From positions 84,682,504-84,746,503 of the forward strand of contig NC_134414.1 of assembly GCF_030867145.1 (NCBI RefSeq): a stretch of DNA of 64,000 bases, given 5' to 3'. The stretch's first letter is position 1. Each line of letters begins with the position of its first letter. Under the pieces are notes generated by a model, which did not search any database, had not been told where the DNA came from, and saw only the letters and a list, made by a program, of their open reading frames with translations. Of the stretch, positions 27,955 through 40,540 are shown piece by piece. A program made the position numbers and the translations under genes. Source of the stretch: Opisthocomus hoazin (Eukaryota > Chordata > Aves > Opisthocomiformes > Opisthocomidae).

Positions 27955-28444
27955 AAGAAAAGAGTCAAATGCTGCATCAAAAGCAGCGTGGCCACCAGGT
28001 TGAGGGAGGTGATTGTGGCCCTCTGCTTTGCTGTGGTGAGACCCCATCTGGAGTCCTGCGTCCAGCTCTGGAGCCCCCAGCATAAGAAGGACATGGAGCT
28101 GTTGAAGCGGGTGCAGAGGAGGGCCACAAAAATGATCAGAGGGATGGAATACCTCTCCTATGAGGAAAGGCTGAGAGAGTTGGGGCTGTTCAGCCTGGAG
28201 AAGAGAAGGCTCTGGGGAGACCTTATTGTGGCCTTCCAGTACTTAAAGGGGACTTATAGGAAAGATGGAGACAATCTTTTTAGCAAGGCCTGTTGTGACA
28301 GGACAAGGAATAATGGTTTTAAACTAAAAGAGGGTAGATTTAGACTGGATATAGGAAGAAATTTTTTATGATGAGGGTGGTGAAACACTGGAATGGGTTG
28401 CTTAGAGAGGTAGCAGAGGCCTCGTCCCTCGAAGCATTCAACAG
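27955..28444 (+). mobile_element. CR1 LINE, 5'-truncated, ORF2 C-terminus
   Basis: A plus-strand CR1 fragment encodes the C-terminal end of ORF2. It reads about 127 codons without a stop (27988-28371) and includes VRPHLESCVQLWSPQ, LLKRVQRRATKMIRG and YEERLRELGLFSLEKRRL, all hallmarks of CR1. The element is truncated at the 5' end, as usual for CR1. It also stops short of the 3' hairpin and terminal octamer repeats, ending near GAAGCATTCAACAG. It lies in the PUDP intron, antisense to the gene. Confidence 0.9.
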
Positions 28445-31400
28445 TGTTAGTTAGGCCCTTGGTATACGTACAGCAGACCCTCTCCAATATATATACGGTG
28501 TTTGGGTGGAATATTTGTGTAACTAACAGGGACATCCATAAGTGTTATTGCTATTAGTGATAACAAAAAAGTCTGCAAGGATAAAAGATTAAAATAAGTC
28601 TTGAAATTAAAAGTTTGAAAAACTTGTGTAGATAATATATATGCATGGGGAGTGCTTTTCAAATCAATATCCTTGACCACACATGACACGACTGTATCAA
28701 TTCTGAAACGCGATTATGAGACTAAAGATAGCATAACTTGTACACAGAGAACTCATCTACAGATTAAACACTACCATCTATTGTTTTATAAAAAAAGAAT
28801 GAAACAAAAATTTTCATCATGTTTAAAATGGGTAAGTACAGTCTCAAATTCTTTCATATTGTATTAGAAAAATGTTCCGTTCGCTGGTTCTGGTCCAGTT
28901 TATTTAGCTCCTTAATCTCAGTGAAAACATTTGCAGATACAGGGACTAAACCACACATTTTAGCACTCTGCCTTTGAACCAGAGTCTTACTGGTAAGAGT
29001 ATTGTGTATTTCACTCCCTTTGATAAAAACAGTGAGAAGAAAAGGAACTGAGTATTTGTTAACTCCTTCCTTTTCTTTCCTAAACATTTTCTTTTAATAT
29101 ATTGTTATTTTTACTTTATATTCTCCATATGCTCCATGGGAAACAGCTACTGTGGAATTAATGAGAAATATTCTTCATTTTCTATTTTTTTTTCTGTTAT
29201 CACTGTTACATTTACCTTGTGGTCTGTTCAAACTGAAGGCAATATGGTTAAATCTTTCACTGGGCAAAATATACTTTAAAAACTTCGGTCCAATTGGGAC
29301 TTGCACAGTACTAAGCTAAAACCACCCTGTATTCTGAGGAACTACTGACAGAATGACTCTCCCATTATGCATAAAACCCCATTTCAAAAACATTGCATGT
29401 ATATACTCTGAGTTAAAAAAACCCACAACAAACCAACAAAAAAATCAAAAGGCATTCTAGGGACAAAAGTGGTTACAAATTAAGACTAATAATTCATTTT
29501 ATTCTTCCTTTCTGCTGAATGAAAGCAAAAAGGGAAACAAGTGGAATTTTGTGGTTTCAGACCACAGATTAATAAAAGGCTGGTAAGACCTCTGAGGGGT
29601 TATCCCTATCATTCTCCAGCTTCTGTACAGAACCAGTCTCTTTCTGTATTTGGTGAGAAGGGACAGTAGAAGATTATTGTATCTTCTGTCCTCAAATGAC
29701 ACAGAAACATCTGGTATCAGAATGTGACATATTATGTTTGGGGCTTCTTATAGATTGCATATTATGATTGTGTAATTATTTATCATTGATTTTCTCCTTC
29801 ATGATCAAATCAACTGGTCAAAAGCGTGACATGTGATATGTAAAATTTGCAGTCTGGAAACTTTCGGTAACTTTATACATTGATGTATATATATATGCAC
29901 AATGGAGTCATCTATAAGCATTTAAGGCCTAATACAAATTCCATCATATCACTGAAAAAATCCCCATTGATTTCAATGGGCATTGAAGTAAGCCTCAAAA
30001 CAGGCCGCAGGAAGAAATCCACCCAAGTTACAGCCAGCTCACATTGATTTCAGAACACCACCGTTCACCTCTGTGAACTAGAAGGTGGTCAGACCTTTCA
30101 CTTTTGCAGGTAACTTGTTGACTGTTCACTTCCAAAAGTATTTTTATTTTCTTCATTGTGGAAAACTAGCTCATATTCTGTGGTCATAATTCAAAACTAC
30201 GTACTATCTAAGAAATAAATTATCAGTCTGAAAGATACTACTACTGCAATCATGGTTTCTGTTTTATTCAACAGCTTTTATCTCTTTTTCCTTGCTGACT
30301 CAGTTTTCTCAGATTTTCAGAAAAATTCCACAACTGACCAACTGTGTTACCAGTGTGAGTGACCCAGGAATTTTCAAGAATGATAATATAACTCAGAACA
30401 TATATTCCATAATTCAACACAGATCCATCTATATCCCTTACAAAATGTTGGGATGCTGAAAAGATCATGTTTATCATTTATGGGTGGTTGTGGAAATTCA
30501 CAAAAAGAGGAGGAAACATCATCAGCTTCACTAACATGTCATCGTAAAATAGATGTTGAGCTATTTTTTAGGTAACTTGTGATTTGTTTTTCCTATATTT
30601 TGATGTACAAAGTATCTAGGAACAAGGGGAAAATATTTCTGGGTGACCCATTTACCACCAGAGTTGCCTAAACATTAATGAATAAATGCATTTTAAGCAG
30701 CTACAGTATTTGCAATTTTGGCCTCCCACTGTGTTAACTCTCTGAAGAATTAACAAAAAACTATAATGAAATAACCTGAATAATGTTTCTCTCCTAATCT
30801 TTGGACTTACACTCTTTCCAGAAATAGCTGGGAACAGTCTCAGTAGCAATAATGAATTACACTTCATTTTATTTTAAGGACATACGCCAATTTGACTAGC
30901 CAGGGATAACAAACTGATATTAAATATGCTGTTTAAGAAAGTCATGCAGCTTACAGCCTCACGACTTGGTTCCATTAAGGAAAGTGAGGAGTAAGCCAAG
31001 ACGTTTTTAAATGCTGCAACAAATGAACAAACAAGCTGGAAACTTCTAATCAAATGAATTAAGCATCCAAGTATCCAGAATACTAACTACCAGCCACCAT
31101 TCTTTATGATTCAATGATTCATATTAAGAACTGTTTGGAAATCATACGCACATATGCTTTTTAATTCATATTTTTATTAACTTGCTACTAGGAGTATGTT
31201 GCAGACCAGTACAAGAATCAAATTATTTTCCAGATAAGACAAAACCAAAAATCATCAGCCTAATTTAAAAAAAAAAATAAATAGGAAGTGTTATATTTGC
31301 ATGTAATTAGATCTCTCTGCATTTCCAGCTCTTGCATAAATGCCACTTTGCATTTCAGCCCACATCAGCAGCTACTCTCTCACAAACCGGTTCACAGTAC

Positions 31401-32034
31401 GTTATCTTAAGGTGGGCCAGAAGGAGTAAAACAGTTTGGATGTGGAAGAAGGAGCAGAAGTTTCAAATTTCTTGCTTGTTTTCAAGTCTCGATCAAGGGA
31501 AAGAAAGTGCTTCTGTGAGTGACAGTCGGACCCAGACACAGCGGCTCTGTGAGGCACGGAGAAGGTCACATTTATATGCAGGGTCACTCTGATCATTCCG
31601 GGTGGCTGGAGCACTCTTTTCACAGAGGACTGTGTGTTTAGAGGACAGCACACTGGGAACTTTGTATGGCAACTTGCATTACAGGCCTCAAGAAATTCCC
31701 AGGCCTTTCTGAAACAGTGTCCAATTATCCCGGCAGCAGAAATCTAACTCAATCAACTGCAGCTTGGATTAGCCATAGAAGAGTATTGTTCTTTTATGGA
31801 GGACACAAGGCAAATACTCAAGATGCTCTCTACTAAGGCTACTCCTACTGTGTAACTTACTGGGGTTTTATGCTACTTATCTCTGAAAGTGGCCTAAAAA
31901 GGAATTCTGTGCAATGAAATAGTTAATCTGTGCTGTCTTCCCTTCCACACAGAAGTACCTTTACTAAACCCACTGACTTTCTTGACATTTAATACACAAC
32001 ACATTCAAGTAACTGCACCTTGCATCCTCAGAAC
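28445..32034. other. PUDP intron, nothing recognised
   Basis: AT-rich intron sequence. A somewhat less AT-rich patch at 31330-31660 has open frames on both strands but no recognisable domain. Confidence 0.6.
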
Positions 32035-32325
32035 TGTAGGGTAATTTACACGGGAAGGGATCCCTAGAGGCCACTCAGAAACACCCTTACTCAGCGCACA
32101 TCCAGCCAGTGTAGGCTGCTCAGTGCCTTGACCAAGTGAGCTCTGAGTATCTTTAAGGATGCAGATTCCACATACCTCCTGGGCAACCTGTTCCTGTTCC
32201 CATATTTCATCATCTCTACATGAAAATGGTTTTCCAAGCATCTAGCAGGAGTTTTCTTGTGTTCCAGCTTGTGCCTGTTGCCTACTGCATGATCGCTCTG
32301 CACCTTGCAGAAGAGGCTGGCCCCA
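32035..32325 (-). mobile_element. Old CR1 3' fragment
   Basis: A divergent minus-strand copy of the CR1 3' region. Recognisable landmarks are GGGAAGGGATCCCTAGAGG, TTTAAGGATGCAGATTCCAC, CTGGGCAACCTGTTCC and CTTGTGCCTGTTGCC. Substitutions and small gaps are frequent, indicating an old insertion. Confidence 0.65.
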
Positions 32326-35300
32326 TCTCATGAGCAAACACATCAGAGATTCGAACCAGGTACATCCAAAGGAGGAGATGTTTTAATGAATTCAAATTCT
32401 AAGTTTCAAATTGAAATTGGAAGAAGGTATCAAAAATATTTCCTGAACAAATGCAACGACCTTTTTCGCCACAGGGAATGTCTACGAAGTGACAGGTGCA
32501 GCACAGCAGGCTGAAGATGGCAGGTACCCTGCCTGTTCTGTGCAGCTGGACACCACCACTCACCTACAACCAACCCAGCAGGCGCTGCAGAAGGCAGCTG
32601 ATTCTCACGGAGCCATTCAATTTTTTCAAGTGGCATATTTTTTTGGCAATAGTATATTTTTGATGTATAACGTCTCCTTGACCAGTGTTCTTTTCCTACA
32701 CAGAAAGACCAGCCTGCATACTGAATGGTACCTTAATCTGATTTAAACATCATCTTAATTGGTGTACAATCATTGATAGAAGTGCTAATAACAACCCACA
32801 TGTGCTTCAGACATAAAGTAATTTCCTAATTTCTTCAGTGAAGAAAGAAAGGGTGAAAAGAGGCATTCACCTTTCAACAGGTTTTCATTGGGAGTGAAAA
32901 AATGTCATGGAAAAGGTCTTTTTCTTCTATTGAGTACAAGCTTCTCACTGAACTGTACACAACACAGTGTCACCGATCTGGAGTGACTTGGTGAGACATA
33001 GCCATGCTACACTTTAACTCTTCATAATCAGGAAGAAAAGCAGTTTTCTTTCAAACTTCAAACAGCTGAAAATTATCTTTTAGAGAATATTTAAGTTTAA
33101 TATCATAAAATTCCAAGGACGAAGCCACAAACTAGCACATTTAAGTAAAACACACAAAACACCAACAAGATTCTAATTACAACTTTCTACATATTTCAAC
33201 TAGAGGAAACAAATATTTATATTGAAAATCGCAATTCTCTGTTCTCAATACAGGTTTTCTAAGATGAAGGTGGACAACAAAGTACAAAAATAAGTTGGAA
33301 AAAATACTAACTCCTAATTTGTTGAATTTGGGTAAACACGTGAACTGACTCTGAAAGACTTTCTGTTGGAAGTTGAGTTTTGTAACTTCTAAAATAAAAA
33401 AAAATAAACCTTTATTATCATGTTGCTTAGAAGAATAACTTAGTAATACTGGATTCAAAAAAAACCAAGAGAATGAAAGCAGAAAATTAAAAGCTGGTTT
33501 TACTCCAGTACAAACCAAACCCAAGAACAACTCCTAAAATCTTTAAAAAATGTAGTATCTTGGAGAGAGTCACACCTCCTAAGAGGGTTAAAGAAATGGA
33601 AAATCCAAAGAAGAGGAATAACCTTGAGATAATCAGCACTAGGAAGAACCATTAGAATCTGAAATAAACATACTATTTTGAAACAGGAAATAAATTAATG
33701 TCATAAAGAGATACAAACCTGTAAAGCTTCACATTTTGAAACTCAATAGTATGAAGGTTTGATTTGGGGTCATTTTGGGGAATGTTTACTAAAACAGAAT
33801 TACTTCAACCTTTTCTTTTGAACTCACTGATATTTAAAGCACTATTTCCACTAAAATATGAACTTGTAAGATAGCAATAGTATTAACAGTAATTGTTACA
33901 AAATTAGTCTGTTACATCTATCCAAAGATAATATATGCTTCAATTTAATGTTTTTCTATCATATGCCATTAAATTCCAGGTACATGTTTAAGATTAAAGC
34001 AACAGTGACCAAATTAGACATTTTTCTGCTAATCAGGCTCCTAACCTGTTCCTAGGAGCTAGTTTGAAAAGTAGCTGAGCCAAACTAATGGCTTGCTACC
34101 AATGAAAGGTTGAAAGGTTGTTTCTCCCTTCTCTTTCTTTAATCTCCTGTTAACCAGTGTATGCTTCCATCTGTCTCCTAGTGATGGATGTTGTGTTTGT
34201 GTCTTCTTTCTGTGAATTAACTCTATACTCTAATAGAAAACTTTTCTCCTATTTAGCTCATAAATTGGAGAACAACCACATAACAGTTGGGAGCGAACAC
34301 GAAGACTGAAGAGAAACATAAATCCTCCTTTTTGGGCAGTGTTTAAATCATGAAGGGGTTCATCCCTTCAAAGCTACAGTCTCATTCCTGGTACGCCTCG
34401 TATTTGCATAAAGCAGACCATATGTGTAAAACTACAAATTGGCTGTGCAAAGTTTTGCAGAACATGATCTTTCAACACAAGCCCAGCTGTGGGCACGGGA
34501 TTACGTTTATGAACGTCACAATTCCAAAACTTATTTTGCTTTAACAATCTAAAAATATCGCATCTGAAATGAAATGCCTCATTACACCGATAATCAGATC
34601 TATTTAAGTAACTGCCCTCATGATTTCAGACAATGACTTCTCAGCCTCCTAGTTGGCAAAGCTGCCTTGACTGTGCAAGCAAACAAAACTCAAAATTTCT
34701 TACAACATTTTATCTACCCAGGAAAGTATTTCTGTGTGCTAAATACAGTATTTCTAAAGATCATGAAATCTATGACCAAAAGTAACAGGATTAACAATAA
34801 CCACCATATTTCTACATGTACTATGTATGACATACCTCTTTTGAACTCCTTATTATGAGAAATAATTAATTCAATGGAGAGCACTCTCCTAACCCTGAAT
34901 GAGGGATTAACTTTCAGTGCATAGCAAGATCTATTAGATCAATACAATTATTATTGTTAAGAAAATGTAGTAAGAATAAGAGGAAAACTAAAAAGAAAAT
35001 GTCAAAATTATTTTTAAGAGTTCAGAAGTAATCTCTTTCACATTAATCTCCAGTTTATTTTTATCAGCTTGCTTTGTTTATTTTAAGGAAGCAATAATTA
35101 TCCAGGTATTTCAAGCTATGTAAACTAAAGATGGAAAGCCAATGAATATCAAACAGCTTTATGCAAATCAATCATTAAAACAGAGTACTCCCGTAAAAAA
35201 AAATTCTTTCCGCTGTAAACTCCAAGTTCAAATACTTCTATAAATATGAAAATTAATACATTCTTAAAATGAATTCACATGTAGAAAGTTATTTAAGTCT

Positions 35301-36431
35301 TACTCTCCCGTTGCAATATATTTCAAAACACTTCTGTCAAAATTCCCCTAATAATATCCTCTAGCTATTTAAAATACTGCATGGAAACACTTTTTCTTAA
35401 AGGTATTGATGATCCACAGTTATAAAACTATGCCTATTCTTCTATTAAAGCAGATCTACCAGATAACAGAATGCTACTAGCTGCCTCAGCCAAAGGCTAT
35501 CAGTTCTTATTTTGACTCAAGCCTGCTTACAGGCAGAATAACAGGTCATTTTCAGTGAAAGGAATCAAGGGCATAAGATGCAAGTGAACGTTTCAGAGTA
35601 AACAATGAACAAAACCAGAAATATATGCTTATTTAACTGTGTATGCATGCATGTGTATAAATACATGGTGTACCTACAACCTCTACACAGATAGTCTCTT
35701 TCTTTGTGACCTAAGGCTTATTCATTTTAACATGCATTAGATTAGCAACTAACACAGCCATGACACCGGCTTAGCATTAACATTAGTTTGGGAATAATGG
35801 CCATGATATTAGCAACTACTAACTACGCTTGGTCACACAACTTCTGTCATGAGCAACTTCTTTCAAGTACTCAGCTTTTAAAAGAAACAAGTTTACCATT
35901 ATCTGGTTTCTCATCAGCTTTTTCTTAACATAAATTTCATTAAAAAACCTCTCATCTCACACGTCAATCAGAAATAATGTCCAGATGTCCACAGGGGACA
36001 AAGTTGACAGATGGCAGACTAATCTAAAAGGAAAACTACCACCTATCTGCCTGTAAATCAACCTCTCATGGGCAAAGTCTTCGAAACACTGCAAGAAGCC
36101 ATATGCTTAAGTGAAAACTACTTGCTCATCCAACACAATAATGATTTTATATTAAAAGTAAGAATCACCACTTACCTAACGAATCCACTGGATCTGAAGT
36201 ATCCTGCATTTGCTGACCTTCAGCAGCGTGAGTAAGTCTTTGGAAAAAGGATGAGGGTTGATTTCGCTTTTAAACTAAATGTCTCCATTTCCCTGTGACT
36301 GCTGCAATTGTTACTCTAAAGCTTGTTGCCATGTTATTGTGCTACTATGTTATGGATTACAGACGCTCGCACATAATACATGTACACACTCACACACATA
36401 ATAACCAAATGCTACACAAATCTTCTAGGGA
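32326..36431. other. PUDP intron, nothing recognised
   Basis: About 4.1 kb of AT-rich intron. The 117-codon minus-strand frame at 33177-33530 is Phe/Leu/Ser-rich and looks like translated A/T-rich DNA. Confidence 0.6.
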
Positions 36432-37083
36432 CTCACAGAATCACAGGATCCCAGGATGACTGAGGTTGGAAGGGACCTCTGGAGGTAACCTGGTCCACCC
36501 CCCTGCTCAAGCAGGGACACCTACTGCCAGTTGCCCAGGACTAGTTCAGACAGTGTTTGAGTATCTCCAAGGAGGGACACTCCACCACCTCTCTGGGCAA
36601 CCTGTTTCAGTGCTCGGTCACCCTCACAGTAAAAAAGTGTTTCCCGATGCTCAGAGAGAACCTCCTGTGCTTCGTTTTGTGCCCATTGCCTCTGGTCCTG
36701 TCACTGGACACTACTGAAAAAAGCCTGGCTCCATCCTCTTTGCATCCTCCCTTCAGATATTTACATACATTAATAAGATCGCCCCTGAGCCTTCTCCAAG
36801 TTAAACAGTCCCAGCTCTTTCAGCCTTTCCTCACAGAAGAGATGCTCCAGTCCCTTAATCATCTCTGTGGCCCTTTGCTGGACTCCCTCCAGTAGCTTCA
36901 TTTGTCTCTTGTACAGAGGAGCCCAGAATTGGACACAGTATGCGTATGGCCTCATCAGTGCTGAGTGGCGGGGCAGTATCACCTTCCTCAACCTGCTGGC
37001 AATACCTCTCATCATCATCTGCCTTTGCCGCAACGGCACATTGCTGGCTCATGGTCAACTTGGTGTCCACCAGCCATCATAAT
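36432..37083 (-). mobile_element. CR1 LINE 3' end with ORF2 C-terminus
   Basis: This minus-strand CR1 retains the 3' end (CAGAATCACAGGATC tail and GGTTGGAAGGGACCTCTGG), the 3' UTR, and part of the ORF2 C-terminus (36770-37039: [41 protein letters not shown]). Upstream it becomes weak near CACCAGCCATCATAAT. It is 5'-truncated and carries in-frame damage. Confidence 0.88.
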
Positions 37084-39051
37084 TATCTTTTCTGCTGAGC
37101 GTATGAAATTGATTTGCTTTTCTTTCCTGTTCAAAAGTGTGCAGCCACACTCACTGGTGCAGAGATGGATGGCACTGTAATGGAACTTCTAAATTTAAAG
37201 GTTTGAATAACAAATGTCCAAAAAATACAGAAAAAATGTATTGCTAAGTGACCATTAGAGATGATGAGAATATAAAACACTCCATTAGGAAGTATCTCAG
37301 TCACACCAATACTGATATAAACACATTTTTTCACAGTTAAGTCAAAGGCAAACTGCCTTCTCTACAAATGCTTGCAGTCAACCTACAAACAAGCACCTGA
37401 ATGAGAGTTAGCATGCTTATAACACATGCTTATTTGGGGAAAAAAAAATAAGTCATCTCTGCCTAAGAACAGGCTACCCCTCTTTTCTTCTTTTTAAAAT
37501 GAAATTATGTGTATTTATATATTAGTAAGACTACCATGGCATACTGCAAACAGATTTTACCTTGCTGTAACCATCAAAATGCATGACCTGAAAGAAACCA
37601 CCTTTAATACAGCAAGACGATCAGTTCAGAAATAGACGCTGCCACAGGTATTGCCAAGAATCTGGATAAATTGACAGGCAGCTGAGTGCAATGAGCAGCA
37701 TTTGCTGATAACTTCGAAGCTTCAACCTCCAGACAGCATAAAAGGATTCCCTGAGGAAACCAGACTGCAGCAGGTATGTCAAGGTGACAAAGTATCACTG
37801 CCACATAATCCACTGAAAGATATGTTCTGGCTACCAGGTAAAATATGCTGTGACTACAAAAAAAAAAAAGGAGGACAGGCTGCCAGGTTAAGAAGCAAAA
37901 GAGAATCTCAAATACCATGACTCAGTATACAAGAAATATCTTAAGTAATTCTTTCCTCTATTTCTTTCTGATTAGAAGTTGTAGTGTTTTCTCTCTATTA
38001 TATTTAAAAACTTTGCTAACTGATTTCAACTACTTCCAGTGCGGTGCAGGTAAGATGCATTACTGAATAGAGAAAATTCATAAATCAGATGGCAAATATG
38101 TTGAAAGAATGAGGTCTGAAACTTCTCATCCACACATAAAGGTTGTCTTGGGGATAAATGTTCTGGGTTTGCAGGTCTTGAAGGTGTAGCTAAACACATC
38201 TGTTTTGTATTCTTCAAAGGCTTGTAAGTTCTAGTCTTAGCCAGGAAAACAATGTCAGAAAAGCCACTAAAACTTCTGTTTTCTTTGTTGACCCCACACC
38301 GGCAGATAAAACATGTTAATACTTTCAAAGCCATAAAGGACAGTCTCCTCATTGACAAGTAAACGAGTAATTTAACAAGTAGTTCTATGGAATGCCAAGA
38401 GATGGGTTAAAACCAGAAAGAAACAATTAGTCTACCTAGAACTACTGTTATAATCTCAACCAGGTCAAGTTTTAACTTGGTCACCAAAAGAAACAGGAAG
38501 GAAATCTTACAAATTCAAGTGATGTCATTTTGAGCTTCTTGAGATTACCAGCATCTTGCACCTAGATGGAGAGCAAAGACGTTGCTCATGACACTCTAAA
38601 TGCTTTTCTCAGTCAGATGTTCTTGTGCTTAGCAGTGGCAGTGCTGCAGGCTGCTAGATGCCAGCTGCCATTCTTCACTCCCACATGTTCCCCTACTTAC
38701 CTATCAACTAAAAAGGTTTTTCTCCCTGCTTTCAATGCCTTCCTAACTATTCTCCTTGGAGAAAGGGAGCACAACTTAAGCAGACAGTTTTGCATTAATA
38801 AAAATCTTTCCTTCCAAATCTTCTGTGGTTATGAAACATCACATTACTAATAAGTCAAAAGAGCATCTATGGAGCATTAGCAGTTAAAATTGCTAAGTAT
38901 GATTTTACAGAGAGGGATCTGTACGTTTTCATGTCTAGAAATACATGTCTATCTGCACACATATACACACGTTAGTTTAGGTGATAGAAGCGCTTGTCTT
39001 TCCACACAGGAAGAAACATGGCAGGAGCATCAAGGGCAGGTGGGAGAGACT
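37084..39051. other. PUDP intron, nothing recognised
   Basis: No exon or repeat family identified between the two minus-strand CR1 copies. Confidence 0.6.
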
Positions 39052-39311
39052 GAATCACAGAATCACAGAGTGGTAGGGGTTGGAAGGCACCTCTGGGGAT
39101 CATCTAGTCCAACCCCCCTGCCGAAGCAGAGTCACCCACAGCAGGCTGCACAGGACCTTGTCCAGGCGGGCTTTCAATATCTCCAGAGAAGGAGACTCCA
39201 CGACCTCTCTGGGCAGCCTGTGCCAGTGTTCCGTCACCCTCAGAGTGAAGAAGTTCTTCCTCATGTTCAGATGGAACTTCTTCTGCTTCAGTTTGTGACC
39301 ACTGCCCCTTA
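39052..39311 (-). mobile_element. CR1 3' fragment abutting GC-rich copy B
   Basis: A minus-strand CR1 3' end: GAATCACAGAATCACAGAG, GGGGTTGGAAGGCACCTCTGG, CATCTAGTCCAACCCCCCTG, then CCACGACCTCTCTGGGCAGC and a CTTCCTCATGTTCAGATGGA segment. It shares the subfamily signature TGCCGAAGCAG with the fragment at 43009-43088 and stops where the GC-rich repeat begins. Confidence 0.88.
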
Positions 39312-40540
39312 ATCTTGCCCTGCCCAGCTGCTCCCAGGACCACCACAGCAGTCATCAGCCTCCCAGCAGCTCATCTCTGTGCTGCCTGGTGGGGCTGGTG
39401 GCCCAAGGGCAGGGGAAGGTCCAGGGGCAGGGGGAGGCCCAGCAGCCCTGCGAGGGCAGTGGTGGACCCTGGCCCAGCCACCCCTGGTGCCACTGGAGCC
39501 CCCAGGGCTGGGCCACACCCAGCTGGACTTGCCAGCAGGAGAGGGTCTGCGGGTCAGGGTGCCCCGCAGGAGTGGGGACAGAAGGGGCTAGTGAGGTGTG
39601 AGCAGCAGCCATTGGTCCCTGTGCACAGCTGTGCCTGTGCCAGCCAGCTGTCCTGTCTCCTCTAATTAAACTCCATTTCTGATGGTTTTCCTGGGCGAGG
39701 GGTCACTACTGTGCATTCACATGGGCACGAAGGTCTCAGCGCCGGCCCTGCCATGCTTCCAGGGGTCCCATGTGCCCACAGCACAGCACCCGCAGCAAGG
39801 GTGGGTGTGCAAGGGAGTGTGCGAGCACCAGTAAATGGCACGCCGGATGAGCTGGCACGCAGGTGAAGCGGCCTGGGAGCTGGCCATGCCTCTGCGGGCG
39901 AGAGCACCAGCCATGCCGGCTCTTGGAGGGGCAGGGTAGGCACAGGGCAACCCTGACCACCTGCTGCAGAGATCGGGGCTCTCCGAGAGACCCATCTGTG
40001 TGTGCACGGGAGACCCTCTGCGGGAGACGATGGGGGGAGCACAAGGATCCAGGACCCCTGGATGGGCTGTGCCTAAGCCATCCACTGCATGGATGTTGGT
40101 GAGAGGAAGGGGAGGAGGATCTGCACCGATGGCTAGAGTAGGGCTGCGGCCTCGGGAGGTCATGCCTCCAGGCGCCAGCAACTGGGGAGACTGGGATCCG
40201 GGGCCAGGTGAGTGCCTCAGTCCAGCTGCTGGAGGGATCCTCACTGCACCTACGTGCATACATTTTGCACTAACAGACCTTCACCCTGGTCACCCAGGGA
40301 GGGCAACAGGATGAGGCTGCTGGTGGTCTTTGTGCCTATGCGAGTGCTGAGCGCTTCTGCTGTGCCATTCTGTGGGGCTGGCACACGTACCTGCGTGTAT
40401 GCACATCGCACTTGCTGTGTGTGCTCATGTGACTGCTGAAAATATGTTCTCAGCCTTGCTACTGGCTGGATTTGGGGCCATGGAGCTACAGCAGTCTCGC
40501 TGTTATCAGGCTCCTGGATTCGACACATTTGTTATGCACA
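39312..40540 (+). repeat. GC-rich interspersed repeat, copy B (longest copy)
   Basis: This is the longest GC-rich island, immediately after a CR1 fragment. Its 3' part matches copy A. Its 5' part, from CCCTGCCCAGCTGCTCCCAG at about 39325, matches the reverse complement of copy C near 43960-43990. A CTGTCCTG...AATTAAA stretch near 39650-39670 has counterparts in the other two. The element is therefore at least about 1.2 kb. Whether the AATTAAA is an LTR polyadenylation signal is unproven. No conserved protein is encoded. Confidence 0.6.
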
